Source: Sulfuricurvum sp.
Lineage (GTDB): Bacteria > Campylobacterota > Campylobacteria > Campylobacterales > Sulfurimonadaceae
DNA: 64,000 nt
NCBI GenBank assembly: GCA_030696775.1
Contig: JAUYRN010000012.1
Coordinates: 209,796-273,795 of the forward strand
Direction of reading: 5' to 3'
The notes beneath the pieces are model-generated. The model was given only the letters and a program-made list of their open reading frames with translations. It did not search any database and was not told the origin of the DNA. Of the stretch, positions 26,822 to 35,703 are shown in pieces (within the stretch, counting starts at the first letter, position 1; each line of letters begins with the position of its first letter). A program made the position numbers and the translations under genes.

Positions 26822-27777
26822 GGTGTGTCCTTTTTATGTTGTGTAATTTCCGGTGGCGTGTATTCAAACACTTTGATCGTTGTCTCCCCTATTCCTTTAT
26901 TCTTCTTATCGGGATAGCCCATACTGTTGCAAAGGATTTGTACTTCATTTTTATCTTCACGGATAAACTTGCGCTCAAAGCTTCGATGGGTATGTCCAAA
27001 CAGCCAATACTTCATGCTACCGTTTTCTAAAAGTTGTTTACCATCAAAGCAGTAGAAGGCACGATAATCTTGTAACGCTTCGTGGGTGGAGTTGTAGCTT
27101 TTGTAAAAACCTGCCAGTGGTTTTTGATAGTTGTACATCTGGGCGAACTGATTCCATTCACTTAAGGGTGATACATGCGTCATCATGATGTCACAGTGCT
27201 GATACACGTTTTCCATATGATGCTTTTGCTCTTGAAACAGGGTATCAAACTTTGCTCCGTTGTTAGCGTTGGGATAGATCATGTTGGCATCGTTCATTTG
27301 CAATCTCCACTCCCAGTTGACATCATCATAACTCTTACCGGCATTTAGCAACAGTGAGCCATCGTACCAGCCGCTTGCTCCTCCTATACGAACACCCTCG
27401 ATATCCACGATATTGCCATCAACGTAATCAATTCCCTCTTCTTTCGCTATAAGAAGTTTCATTTCAGCAATACGTTCACGGCTTCCGCCAAGGCGATTGG
27501 TTCCATATTGATAGTTGCTTACCATACTCTTTGAGATGAGATAATAGTCGTGATTGCCGAAGGTCACGACGATACGGCTATAGTATCGTTTCAGGTGACG
27601 CAAGCATTGGATGTTTTGCGCATTATAGTGCCCGATGTCGCCGGGGATTAATAGGACGTCCGCTGGTGCATTGTCCAGTAAGGTTTTAAACTTGGCGTCA
27701 AACGCTCGTGCGCTTACGACACTATTAGGATTAAAGTAAAAGTCGAAGTGTGTATCTCCGAGGATGGCGAATTTCAT
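26815..27777 (-). CDS. Calcineurin-like metallophosphoesterase (copy 2)
   Basis: 320 residues. Motifs: GDTHFDFYF, GDIGHYNAQ, FGNHDYYL, MMTHVSP and FGHTHRSFE. The metal ligands of the family are complete. It is longer than copy 1 because of an insertion around residues 200-240 (EWNQFAQMYNYQKPLAGFYK). It follows the coupling ATPase gene by 27 bases. A pair of such enzymes inside a mobility operon is not part of known relaxosomes; nucleic-acid or nucleotide processing, or defence, are possibilities. Confidence 0.88.
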   Translation of the reverse strand: MKFAILGDTHFDFYFNPNSVVSARAFDAKFKTLLDNAPADVLLIPGDIGHYNAQNIQCLRHLKRYYSRIVVTFGNHDYYLISKSMVSNYQYGTNRLGGSRERIAEMKLLIAKEEGIDYVDGNIVDIEGVRIGGASGWYDGSLLLNAGKSYDDVNWEWRLQMNDANMIYPNANNGAKFDTLFQEQKHHMENVYQHCDIMMTHVSPLSEWNQFAQMYNYQKPLAGFYKSYNSTHEALQDYRAFYCFDGKQLLENGSMKYWLFGHTHRSFERKFIREDKNEVQILCNSMGYPDKKNKGIGETTIKVFEYTPPEITQHKKDTPC

Positions 27778-27804
27778 GGTGTTCCTTTCTAAATGCGTTT
27801 AGTC

Positions 27805-29364
27805 CTAGGCGTACTTCACCTTGAACTTAATGTCTCTGTCTTCCTCTTTTTGCTGATCATAATCGTTGAGTGCAAAAAGTGCTTTAAAATAGTTATTCAG
27901 TCGTTCCTCTTGATTAGGGATTTCAAACTGGTAATGGACATGTCTTTCTTCTTTTGTATTGATATTACGAAAGATTAGCATTCTTGAAATATCATAGAAC
28001 AGATGATCATAAACCATAAGTTCTGCTTTACTGGTTTGATAAGCAGCATAGTGACCGTGCATCTCTTGGTAGAGAATCTCTGTTACATCAAGCTCCTTCT
28101 CCTCAAAGAATATGGCGTTCCTTTGCATATTGGAACAACTAATCTCATCGTAGGCTTTAAAAACACCAGCTTTTTCGGACTGACCGTTAAAGCAAATTTG
28201 AGTTTTAAAGTTTTGTTTCATGGAGCTCCAGGTAATCTCACCCATTTTACGAATCATCTGCTCATCATTTTGGATAGACATGACGACTTCTACTTTGCTT
28301 TCACGCAAGATATCAGTACGGATGTCATTGCCATTGCCTAGGACTCGGTTGGCTTCGTCGATGACGATTGCAACAGGGAGCGGATCTTTATGCTTGGCAC
28401 GTAAGGATAAAAAGTCCAGTGTCTTGTCTAGTATTACAGAGAGGACCGGAGCCGTAAATGACTCGCTATTGATAACAACAATCTTCCCCTCATTGAGTAA
28501 TCCTGCAATGTCGTGTGAGTTTGGCTCATTACAGTAAGGGTTTTTCATAAAGCCTGAGATGGAGGCTTGGATCATGAAAAGCATTCCGTTAAATCCTGAC
28601 GCCTCTGTCGTATCTTGTTTTACTTTGGAACCTTTAATCGTCTCTACAATTTCTTCAAGCTCATAGACTAAAGCATCAAAGTCGGTGAGCTTTTTACGCG
28701 CAAGAAGTGTTGTTAAACCCATTTCATGAAGACACACAACAACTTGTTTTTTAATGTCATCTACGTATTTTTGTGCGGTGCCGATAAGCATGATGTAATT
28801 TTTCAGCTTTTTTACATAGCGTCCAAACTCCCGCATGGTTAGAGGCTCAAGCGGGATATCAAGATGATACGTTACATCTTTGTCGGGTGCTGTCTGAGAC
28901 ATAACGGTAGTGGTAATACCAAACTCTTCGCGTGCGTATTTATGAAGGGCTTTAAGACGCATTAAGAATGTCGAAAGATCCACAAACAATGCAACCCCGC
29001 CATCACTCCAAAAGGGATCACTTGCATCTTTGATAATGGAGCGGGCAAACTTTTCAACTTGTTTCTCGGACATATTGGAAAAGAGATTGATCTTAGCTCC
29101 ATGAGGTTTACCGATTTCTACCACATCAGCTAATCTTTCATGTTTATGCGCAAGGTTTTTAACCACACGGTGCTCTTTGGCTTTTTCATCAAAGATCAAC
29201 ATTCCATATCCCGCTTTAATACGACTCTCTAAAACAGGGTTGATTCCACAGGTGGTTTTACCATCACCCGTTTTTCCACTAAAAAGAGTATGTTCGAAAC
29301 GACCAAATGAGTCTGAAACGGTAGTATTGGACGATTGAGTGGCTAAAAATCCCATTGTTTTCAT
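27805..29364 (-). CDS. Type IV coupling protein-like ATPase (TraD/VirD4 group)
   Basis: 519 residues. Walker A is SGKTGDGKTT near residue 30, Walker B VAIVIDEANRVLG near residue 330, followed by the sensor block VEVVMSIQNDEQM. This is the motor that recruits the relaxosome and pumps DNA into a type IV channel. It lacks the N-terminal membrane segments of canonical VirD4, as in some soluble or TraG-like forms. There are no mating-pair formation genes in the window, so the element would depend on a helper system. It heads the operon of the two phosphoesterases. Confidence 0.83.
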   Translation of the reverse strand: MKTMGFLATQSSNTTVSDSFGRFEHTLFSGKTGDGKTTCGINPVLESRIKAGYGMLIFDEKAKEHRVVKNLAHKHERLADVVEIGKPHGAKINLFSNMSEKQVEKFARSIIKDASDPFWSDGGVALFVDLSTFLMRLKALHKYAREEFGITTTVMSQTAPDKDVTYHLDIPLEPLTMREFGRYVKKLKNYIMLIGTAQKYVDDIKKQVVVCLHEMGLTTLLARKKLTDFDALVYELEEIVETIKGSKVKQDTTEASGFNGMLFMIQASISGFMKNPYCNEPNSHDIAGLLNEGKIVVINSESFTAPVLSVILDKTLDFLSLRAKHKDPLPVAIVIDEANRVLGNGNDIRTDILRESKVEVVMSIQNDEQMIRKMGEITWSSMKQNFKTQICFNGQSEKAGVFKAYDEISCSNMQRNAIFFEEKELDVTEILYQEMHGHYAAYQTSKAELMVYDHLFYDISRMLIFRNINTKEERHVHYQFEIPNQEERLNNYFKALFALNDYDQQKEEDRDIKFKVKYA

Positions 29365-29394
29365 AATAAGTCCTTTTTGGTAATAACTAAATAG

Positions 29395-29634
29395 TTATAG
29401 TTTTATGGTCGGCATGTACCCTTTTTTCATTTTCATCCCAAGTAAACGCTCAAATGCGGCTTGAGCATAATCGATCTTCTCAAACACTTCAGCTTTCATG
29501 CGCGGTCGGCTCTTTATGGAACCGTACGATCGAACCAACAACCATTCTCCAAACAAATTTTGGAGAATCTCTATTTTGTAGTAGCGTTTAGTCTCATTTA
29601 TCACTCGTGACATAGCAACTTTCATCGTTTCCAC
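29395..29634 (-). CDS. Stand-alone WGR-domain protein
   Basis: 79 residues that are almost only a WGR domain: TKRYYKIEILQNLFGEWLLV, then SYGSIKSRPRMKAEVF in place of WGRIG, then AQAAFERLLGMKMKKGYMP. WGR domains bind nucleic acid, for example in PARP enzymes and some bacterial regulators. The signature Trp is Tyr here. It lies 30 bases upstream of the coupling ATPase gene in the same direction. Short proteins of this type occur on plasmids and integrative elements, where the role is not settled. Confidence 0.65.
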   Translation of the reverse strand: METMKVAMSRVINETKRYYKIEILQNLFGEWLLVRSYGSIKSRPRMKAEVFEKIDYAQAAFERLLGMKMKKGYMPTIKL

Positions 29635-29936
29635 CTTATTTTTTGACCATTTATCCTATTTTTTTTCATAAAGATTAGAAATAGTAAACAAATGATTATT
29701 TATATTGTAATTATATACCTATTTGATAGTTATGTCAAGTAAATTCTATTTAATTAAGTATTTTAATTAAATTTAGATACTTATTTGTGAATATATTTAT
29801 ACTTTAAAGTGAAAAAACCGCTTAAAAGTGGATATTTTGAACAAAAGCGTGAGAATTCATCTAGTATTATTTGATTTTAGTAAACATTTGACGTTCATTA
29901 TGTACAATGACATAAACAAATGAGTAGTGAGTAAGC
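29635..29936. other. AT-rich divergent intergenic region
   Basis: 302 bases between the divergent WGR and XRE-type genes, very AT-rich in 29640-29800 with TTTAATTAAG/TTTTAATTAA words. No reading frame is credible. It must hold the promoters for both directions; the one facing right is given separately. Confidence 0.6.
29888..29916 (+). promoter_or_regulatory. Promoter with dyad operator for the XRE-type gene
   Basis: -35 TTGACG, 17-base spacer, -10-like CATAAA. The spacer holds the dyad TCATT-ATGTAC-AATGA (29895-29910). An operator between the two boxes suits autorepression by the HTH protein encoded 20 bases downstream. Confidence 0.45.
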
Positions 29937-30176
29937 ATGGACAAAGATATTTTTAACGCCCTTCTTAAAAAAGCTGAGCTTTCTAAAAAAGAGTTTGGTG
30001 AGATTTTGGGAACCACCGGCGGTACTATCAGTAATTGGGGCAATGAAGATCGTGAGATACCTTACTGGGTAGAATCATGGTTAATTCTCTATATTGAAAA
30101 CTTGCAGTGCAAAAAAATCATAGAGGCAATCAAAGATAGCGGTGTATGTACTGTTATCCGCAATACCTCAAAATGA
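29937..30176 (+). CDS. Small XRE-type helix-turn-helix regulator
   Basis: 79 residues. The HTH is LSKKEFGEILGTTGGTISNWGN, followed by a helical tail with PYWVESWLILYIEN. Likely repressor of the transfer operons or of itself (see the dyad in its promoter). It is divergent from the transfer operon and thus well placed to control it. Confidence 0.75.
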   Translation: MDKDIFNALLKKAELSKKEFGEILGTTGGTISNWGNEDREIPYWVESWLILYIENLQCKKIIEAIKDSGVCTVIRNTSK

Positions 30177-30202
30177 TGACTGGGTTAGGGTACTAAACAA
30201 AT

Positions 30203-30481
30203 ATGGACTTTTTAACATTTGAGTCTTTTATTTCTATTAAAGTACTGATAGTACTCTATTACGCAGGTGCTCTTTTTATTCCGATCATCTTCTGGTATAA
30301 ACGACAATTTATATCAAAGATCATAGACGTTTTAATACACTCCGCTCCTATTAGAGCAACACGATTGATCCTTGGGTCTATAATCTTTTTTATTCTGCTT
30401 GAACTTGGTTGGCGGATGATGTTTGAAATGCTGATTGGATTTTTTCAGATGAGAGATTATTTACAGCAGTTGGTTGGCTAA
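30203..30481 (+). CDS. Small inner-membrane protein of the element
   Basis: 92 residues with two hydrophobic segments (about 12-30, SIKVLIVLYYAGALFIPIIF; about 52-68, LILGSIIFFILLELGW). Follows the XRE-type gene by 26 bases. No family recognised. Accepted as a gene on hydrophobicity pattern and position; last gene of the mobility backbone before the formate dehydrogenase cargo. Confidence 0.5.
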   Translation: MDFLTFESFISIKVLIVLYYAGALFIPIIFWYKRQFISKIIDVLIHSAPIRATRLILGSIIFFILLELGWRMMFEMLIGFFQMRDYLQQLVG

Positions 30482-30596
30482 TTACTAAAAAATTCATCTC
30501 AATTACGTTTTAGTCGATAAAACTTTCTACAATACTAGCAATATTCATACGTTGGTTAACCTAACATAAATTATATTGAGAAAAATAAGAAACTTT

Positions 30597-30687
30597 ATTG
30601 CGAGTCTCGCAATTCTCTTATAGAAGCTTTACAATCATTAGTAAATTACTAATGAGATCTTTGAAAGATATACTTTCAAAATATCTC
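30597..30687. repeat. Cluster of three perfect inverted repeats at the backbone/cargo junction
   Basis: In the 300-base gap between a + gene ending at 30481 and the porin gene ending at 30782 there are three hairpins in 91 bases: ATTGCGAG-T-CTCGCAAT (30597-30613), CATTAGTAA-A-TTACTAATG (30636-30654), and TTTGAAAG-ATATA-CTTTCAAA (30660-30680) extended by flanking GAGAT/ATCTC. They lack following T-runs. They may be bidirectional terminators between convergent genes or remains of a recombination site. Nothing else is seen in this gap. Confidence 0.6.
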
Positions 30688-30781
30688 TTGCTCACTCTAA
30701 AGTTTATAATCAAGTAAAAGCCAAAATTTATTGGTATCCAATGTTAATCTGGCAATTTCACATACTTGATACTATGCAGCT

Positions 30782-32137
30782 TTAAAAGTTGTAATTTGCG
30801 ATAACGCGGTATTCATCCCAACTGGTACCACCGTCTGCGGCTGTCTCTTTAAAATCTCTTGGGAAATTTCCACGAAGACGCAATTGAAGATTTTTGACTG
30901 CTTCAGGAGAGTAGATAACATCAAACCCTGCTTCAGTAGCTGTCCAAGCATGATTAGCTGAATAACCGTTTAATGTATCCATATCAAAAGAGGTGTAGTA
31001 TACACCTGTGTTTAGGTTAGCACCCATATCTTTCCAGTTATAACTCCCCGCTACTTTCCAAGCATCAGTCCCAGCCATAAATTGATGTCGAGTTACCATC
31101 CCCTGCGTATATGCCGGCATACCACCCCAAGGTGTGATTGTCCCACCGTTGATTGCGGCAGATGAATCTTTACTGTTGTGTGAAACCGCTACATAAATGT
31201 CGAAATTTGCAACTTTCACCCCTGCTTTTGCTGCCATAAAATCACTGTTGACTTTAGTAGCATAGCTACTTCCGACATCATCTTCTTTAATGTATTGCGC
31301 CGCTAGGTAAGGTGCTACACTCCCTATAGACCAGCCATAATTGGCTTCAGCATACACTGCATTGAGGATATCATACGCATAATAATCCCATAGTTGAAGC
31401 TTCAATCCTGGAATACCCGAGTAAATTGCCGCCGCAACACTTACGCCCTTAGTATCATGCCCGATTGCATAGGTTCCCATATCGGTAAATTGCCCAACGT
31501 ATTTCGTAGCACCTGCTCCGCCACTATATCCGGCAGTCAATGCTAAAACGTTTCCGGTTCCCGTTGTATAGTTATAACCATTTGCAAAGGTTCCTGCCGC
31601 AAATTTCGTCACATGTGCTGCGATCAAAGTCGTATCTTTGATATCAGTATTACTTAGGACGTAGGCTTCGAACAGACTGGGAAGCATGCGTGCATCATCT
31701 AATCCTGCGAGAGGAGTATCGAGTTTTTGGCGTCCTGTTTTAAATGCCGTATTGCCGTATTTATATTGTAAATACGCTTCTCCTAAATACGTTTCATTCT
31801 CTCCGTTTGATCCAAAAAGAGTCAAGTCATTTTCAGTTGCAGTTGAACTTTTACTGTCCAATTTATTAGTGGTGTAGAATGCTGCTCCGACACTAAAACC
31901 ATACAAAGAATCGGTTTCGTATTTCAAATAACCTCCAAGTGTTACCCCGTCACGTTGCACGGTACTTGCCCCTGAATAATCACGGTTGATATAAAAAGCA
32001 CGGATTTGTCCGCTTACTTTTCCTTCTTTAAATGCTCCTGCCAAATCATCGGACGCTGTTGCACTCAATACTAAGACTGATGCTAAAAGTGAAAGACGTA
32101 TTGGTGCTGTTACAGCAGATAACAATATTTTTTTCAT
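30782..32137 (-). CDS. OprD-family outer-membrane porin
   Basis: 451 residues with a signal peptide ending at ASA-type cleavage (SVLVLSATASDDLAG), then an 18-strand-like beta-barrel of the Campylobacterota OprD type (KVSGQIRAFYINRDYSG; LQYKYGNTAFKTGRQKLDTPLAG; terminal RVIANYNF with C-terminal Phe). Such porins pass small organic acids or peptides. It stands 77 bases after the fdh accessory genes in the same direction, so it may feed formate to the periplasmic dehydrogenase. The substrate is inference. Confidence 0.85.
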   Translation of the reverse strand: MKKILLSAVTAPIRLSLLASVLVLSATASDDLAGAFKEGKVSGQIRAFYINRDYSGASTVQRDGVTLGGYLKYETDSLYGFSVGAAFYTTNKLDSKSSTATENDLTLFGSNGENETYLGEAYLQYKYGNTAFKTGRQKLDTPLAGLDDARMLPSLFEAYVLSNTDIKDTTLIAAHVTKFAAGTFANGYNYTTGTGNVLALTAGYSGGAGATKYVGQFTDMGTYAIGHDTKGVSVAAAIYSGIPGLKLQLWDYYAYDILNAVYAEANYGWSIGSVAPYLAAQYIKEDDVGSSYATKVNSDFMAAKAGVKVANFDIYVAVSHNSKDSSAAINGGTITPWGGMPAYTQGMVTRHQFMAGTDAWKVAGSYNWKDMGANLNTGVYYTSFDMDTLNGYSANHAWTATEAGFDVIYSPEAVKNLQLRLRGNFPRDFKETAADGGTSWDEYRVIANYNF

Positions 32138-32214
32138 ATTACTTCCTATTTAAATTTAAATGTACAAGATATCCATCGTTTGCTAAGATTTCGTTATCAA
32201 AATAAGCAATCGAT

Positions 32215-33279
32215 TTAATCAACTAAGATTGCATGCAACTGTCTATATTTATAGATTACTTTCCCTCCAATATTTTTAACGTCTTCACACGTCAAATTGC
32301 CAAATGAAAAACTTATAGCTATCCGTATCTCTTCATCTGAATATCCTATAGTCTTTAAGATACGTGAGGGTTGGGACAAACCTAGAGAACATAGTTCTCC
32401 ATTGGTTAGATAGATTCCTTCCAATGCCATCGTACGGATCATATCTCGGGCATAAACTCCATCAAAACTGATATAACAGCTGTTGGGTAAAATCAATTGC
32501 GGATTGATTAGGATTTTTACTTTATTCCCCAGAGCATCTACAATCTGTTTTAAAAATTGGTCGCGTATCACTCCAATATTTCCATATTTTTCATGTGAAA
32601 ATTTTATGTATGCATGATAAAAATGGTCATAAACCGTTAAGTCTATTGAGGGGATCATGTCAGAAGAATTGCATTTACTGCACATAAAAACACCCGAATG
32701 TTTGAATGAACCGACTTTATAACCCCAAATAAAGGCAGCAAATGCGTTTGGAATATTCTCAAGCTTAAGGGCATTACTTACATCTACCAGGAGATGTTTC
32801 ATGTCAAAATATCGGTTAATTTTTTCCATATCTTCGATGTAAAACGTATCTTCATCAACAGCACTGCATACTAAATAATGTGCTCCGTGCTCTTTTGCCG
32901 ATGCCAAGGATTTTTCACATAATCCTCCCTGTAAATCTGCATCAATCCATATAATTTGACGTCCGCATTTTTCTAATAATTGACCCGCATGATAAAGATG
33001 GTAAGGAAGTTTTGAAGAGAGGGCAATAATCTCATTGTCAGGAACAGACTGATCAATGAAAAAGCTCAAAGAAGCAGGTGAAAAATCGCAAAAAATTGAT
33101 TCAGAGTATCCAAATGCTGATGAAAAAGATTGATTTAATGTTTTCAAAAGTTCAAGACTCGTTCCGTCTCCACTTCGTAAACGTAAACCTATCGGTAAAG
33201 AATCAAAGGGCTGAAAGTTCGGGGCATGATTGACATCTAAATAAAACAACTGCTTAGGATGCAACACACACCTCTTCAA
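32215..33279 (-). CDS. Divergent class-V aminotransferase (cysteine desulfurase-like), probable sulfur donor for FdhD
   Basis: 354 residues aligning along its length with NifS/IscS: FYLDVNHAP for YLDNNATTP, KLPYHLYHAGQLLEKCG for the substrate-His block, HLLVDVSNA for the VDxxQ segment, IWGYKVGSFKHSGVFM for SxHKxxGPKGxG with the PLP lysine in GYK, and NGELCSLG for the catalytic cysteine loop, then PSRILKTIGYSDEEIRIAISFSFG. It is far from canonical IscS: no His before the lysine, and a CSKC pair after the lysine. It overlaps the end of fdhD by 26 bases. IscS is known to pass sulfur to FdhD in E. coli, so this looks like a dedicated partner; a role in selenium transfer is an alternative. Confidence 0.7.
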   Translation of the reverse strand: MKRCVLHPKQLFYLDVNHAPNFQPFDSLPIGLRLRSGDGTSLELLKTLNQSFSSAFGYSESIFCDFSPASLSFFIDQSVPDNEIIALSSKLPYHLYHAGQLLEKCGRQIIWIDADLQGGLCEKSLASAKEHGAHYLVCSAVDEDTFYIEDMEKINRYFDMKHLLVDVSNALKLENIPNAFAAFIWGYKVGSFKHSGVFMCSKCNSSDMIPSIDLTVYDHFYHAYIKFSHEKYGNIGVIRDQFLKQIVDALGNKVKILINPQLILPNSCYISFDGVYARDMIRTMALEGIYLTNGELCSLGLSQPSRILKTIGYSDEEIRIAISFSFGNLTCEDVKNIGGKVIYKYRQLHAILVD

Positions 33280-34105
33280 TAGTATGAACGGATGAATCCG
33301 TATTGATCAGAGTATGTGCTGTATCAACTCGTGAAGAATGGGTATAAAGATTCATTTTTCCTTCGCGCGCGAATCCGATAAGAGTAATACCGTGCAACTG
33401 TGCGGTTTTAATTCCTAATCGTGTCGGAGCTGCTTTAGATATAACCATAGTGATACCGTGCATAACGCATTTAACGACCATTTCCATGGACAAGCGACCG
33501 CTTACGATTAAGAATGCATCTTTGGTATCAACACGGGAGAGTCTGGCTTTTCCGATTACTTTGTCAATGGCGTTATGACGACCGACATCTTCTGCTTCGA
33601 TCGCTTCACTGCCTTTTAGAACCAAACGCGCCTTATGGACACATCCGCTTTGACGGAACAAAGCACTGCTTCCATAAAATCGATCTACTTCATCAAACAA
33701 CAATTCAAGGCTATAGGTAACCGTAGAGCGATTAAACTCTTTAACGATTTTATCTTCAACATTTCCTGTTACACCAACACAGCATCCTGTAGTAAGCGTC
33801 TTCTCTTTAAAAAGGTTTTGAATATTTTCATCGCTTACCGTAGCATCAATATACACGGATAAACCGTTATCGGAAATTCTTAAAGAATGGATATTATCTA
33901 CATTTGTAATGACTCCTTCGCTCATCAAAAATCCAACGATATGGGCATCTTGATCCTGCGCTATGCCCATTACAGAGAGTAGTTTCATTCCGTTTAGATA
34001 AAAGTCGATACGCTCTTCGGCTATGATCTCATCTTCCTCAATCATTACTGAGCCGTTGCGATATACTTTTTCTATAATCAATTTTTTAAGAATTTCTTGT
34101 GACAT
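33254..34105 (-). CDS. fdhD: Formate dehydrogenase sulfurtransferase FdhD
   Basis: 283 residues. FdhD carries sulfur from a cysteine desulfurase to the molybdenum cofactor before it is inserted in formate dehydrogenase. Signature blocks: IAEERIDFYLNG, GFLMSEGVITN, TTGCCVG with the adjacent cysteine pair of the active loop, the VEAEDVGRHNAIDKVIG motif, and LIVSGRLSMEMVVKC. Cytoplasmic. It follows the cytochrome b subunit gene by 51 bases and overlaps the desulfurase-like gene at its end. Confidence 0.93.
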   Translation of the reverse strand: MSQEILKKLIIEKVYRNGSVMIEEDEIIAEERIDFYLNGMKLLSVMGIAQDQDAHIVGFLMSEGVITNVDNIHSLRISDNGLSVYIDATVSDENIQNLFKEKTLTTGCCVGVTGNVEDKIVKEFNRSTVTYSLELLFDEVDRFYGSSALFRQSGCVHKARLVLKGSEAIEAEDVGRHNAIDKVIGKARLSRVDTKDAFLIVSGRLSMEMVVKCVMHGITMVISKAAPTRLGIKTAQLHGITLIGFAREGKMNLYTHSSRVDTAHTLINTDSSVHTIEEVCVAS

Positions 34106-34156
34106 TTCGATACCTCATAGTCAAAATTGCGGAGGATAATTCCTCCGCGTGGAACA

Positions 34157-35104
34157 CTATTGTCGTCCCGCTTTTTTCAAATCTTCTAACACATCCGGAG
34201 CAACCTGTTCTAGGTATTCTCTCGGATAGCTACCAGTCCATAGTCCTTTTAAATATCCTTTGACCGAAATAGCCGAAGCGTATACAAAATCAAGAATAAA
34301 GAACATGATCAAAACACTGGCACCAAAGTGCAAATAGAGCAATACGCGTCTAAATTGGATCACGTCGGCATGGGTTAATGAACTCGGATGCAATGTAATA
34401 ATCATCGCACCACTGAAACAAAGACCTGCCCCCATAGCTGCATAGAAAAACCAAATAACACGTTTTGAAGGTTTAAAACTTCCCGGCAAAATATGTCGGA
34501 ATAAAGTATTTTTTCTCCAGCCTTTTAAATCTTTAGCTGCAATAACGGTAAAAACAAGCCAAACACCAATCCATGCCAAACCGGTCAGTTCATGAAACTC
34601 TCTCAAAAGACGAGGAAGATCTCCCCCATCAGAGCGTAAACTCCATGTAATATTGAATCCGGTAAGTACCAGCATCAAAATCATCCCGATATTAAGCCAA
34701 ATAACCGTACGTTGGAACGGGGTCAAAACTTGAACCATGTCATCTGGACGTGTTATAGTAGGAGTGAGCCGACCATTTTTAACGTACAAAAAGACAAAAA
34801 TCATAATTTCGGCAAAAAAGACATACCAGATGTATTCTTGTCGCTCATTGCTCGCACGAATAATTTCAGGAGCAACACTGTTGTATGCCGGACCGAAAGC
34901 AGCGTTCACCATCTGTTCCAACTCCGAAGCTGGTGCAGTAAGCACTCCGCTTGTATCACCAATCATCATATGCATCGTATATTGGATCAGGTAACCCCAA
35001 TCCATAATCATCATGAATCCGACAAATACGAATCCAACTACACCAAGTCCAAGAGCCGTTAGAATATAGGCTTTATTACACTCCCAAAAAGTTTTACTTT
35101 CCAT
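34157..35104 (-). CDS. fdhC: Formate dehydrogenase cytochrome b subunit
   Basis: 315 residues of the FdhI-type gamma subunit that takes electrons from the Fe-S subunit and gives them to menaquinone. Membrane segments are at about 15-37, 116-136, 153-173, 205-225 and 249-269. Candidate haem histidines are in REFHELTGLAWIG and LYLHFGASVLIMFF. The N-terminal part has an extra loop with GDTSGVLTAPASELEQM, typical for the epsilon group. The start overlaps the end of fdhB by 11 bases. Confidence 0.9.
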   Translation of the reverse strand: MESKTFWECNKAYILTALGLGVVGFVFVGFMMIMDWGYLIQYTMHMMIGDTSGVLTAPASELEQMVNAAFGPAYNSVAPEIIRASNERQEYIWYVFFAEIMIFVFLYVKNGRLTPTITRPDDMVQVLTPFQRTVIWLNIGMILMLVLTGFNITWSLRSDGGDLPRLLREFHELTGLAWIGVWLVFTVIAAKDLKGWRKNTLFRHILPGSFKPSKRVIWFFYAAMGAGLCFSGAMIITLHPSSLTHADVIQFRRVLLYLHFGASVLIMFFILDFVYASAISVKGYLKGLWTGSYPREYLEQVAPDVLEDLKKAGRQ

Positions 35105-35690
35105 TGTTGTATGCCTCCCATCCGTATGGTTTTAACGATGTATTACCACCGCGTTTAGCCGTACGATACTCGTAGATCTTATCGACTTCGGAAGCATCAC
35201 CGGCGATGAGTGCTTTGGTTGAACACATTGATGCACACATCGGAATTTTTCCCTCGGCAATACGATTTTGACCATAATGTTCAAACTCTGTTTCGCTGAG
35301 TGTATCATCCGGACCGCCCGCGCAAAAGGTACATTTATCCATAACACCTTTGACACCGAAGATACCTTCATGACCAAACTGCGGAGCACCGAACGGACAT
35401 GCGTAAAGACAATATCCGCATCCGATACATTTATCTTTATCATGCAATACGATACCATCCGTTCGGATATAAAAACAATCCGTCGGACATACTTTTTGAC
35501 ACGGTGCATCCGAACAATGCATGCATGCCACAGAGAGAGATTTTTGTTTGCCTTCAATCCCCTCGTTGATAGTGATAACCCGTCGGCGATTCACGCCAAC
35601 AGGAATTTCATGTGCCTCTTTGCACGCGACGACACATCCGTTACAATCGATGCATCGGTAATCGTCACAATAAAATTTCATACGTGTCAT
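35094..35690 (-). CDS. fdhB: Formate dehydrogenase iron-sulfur subunit
   Basis: 198 residues with four ferredoxin-type cysteine groups: CIDCNGCVVACKEAH, CMHCSDAPCQKVCP, CIGCGYCLYACPFG and CTFCAGGP...CASMCSTKAL. It relays electrons from the molybdenum subunit to the cytochrome b. There is no signal peptide and it probably travels with Tat-exported FdhA. It starts 13 bases after fdhA. Confidence 0.93.
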   Translation of the reverse strand: MTRMKFYCDDYRCIDCNGCVVACKEAHEIPVGVNRRRVITINEGIEGKQKSLSVACMHCSDAPCQKVCPTDCFYIRTDGIVLHDKDKCIGCGYCLYACPFGAPQFGHEGIFGVKGVMDKCTFCAGGPDDTLSETEFEHYGQNRIAEGKIPMCASMCSTKALIAGDASEVDKIYEYRTAKRGGNTSLKPYGWEAYNNGK

Positions 35691-35703
35691 CTATTGCCTC
35701 CCC

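Noticed and set aside
35132..35557. Long open frame opposite/within fdhB
   Set aside because: It is a shifted frame of the cysteine-rich fdhB gene, with basic, non-protein-like composition; fdhB itself is certain.
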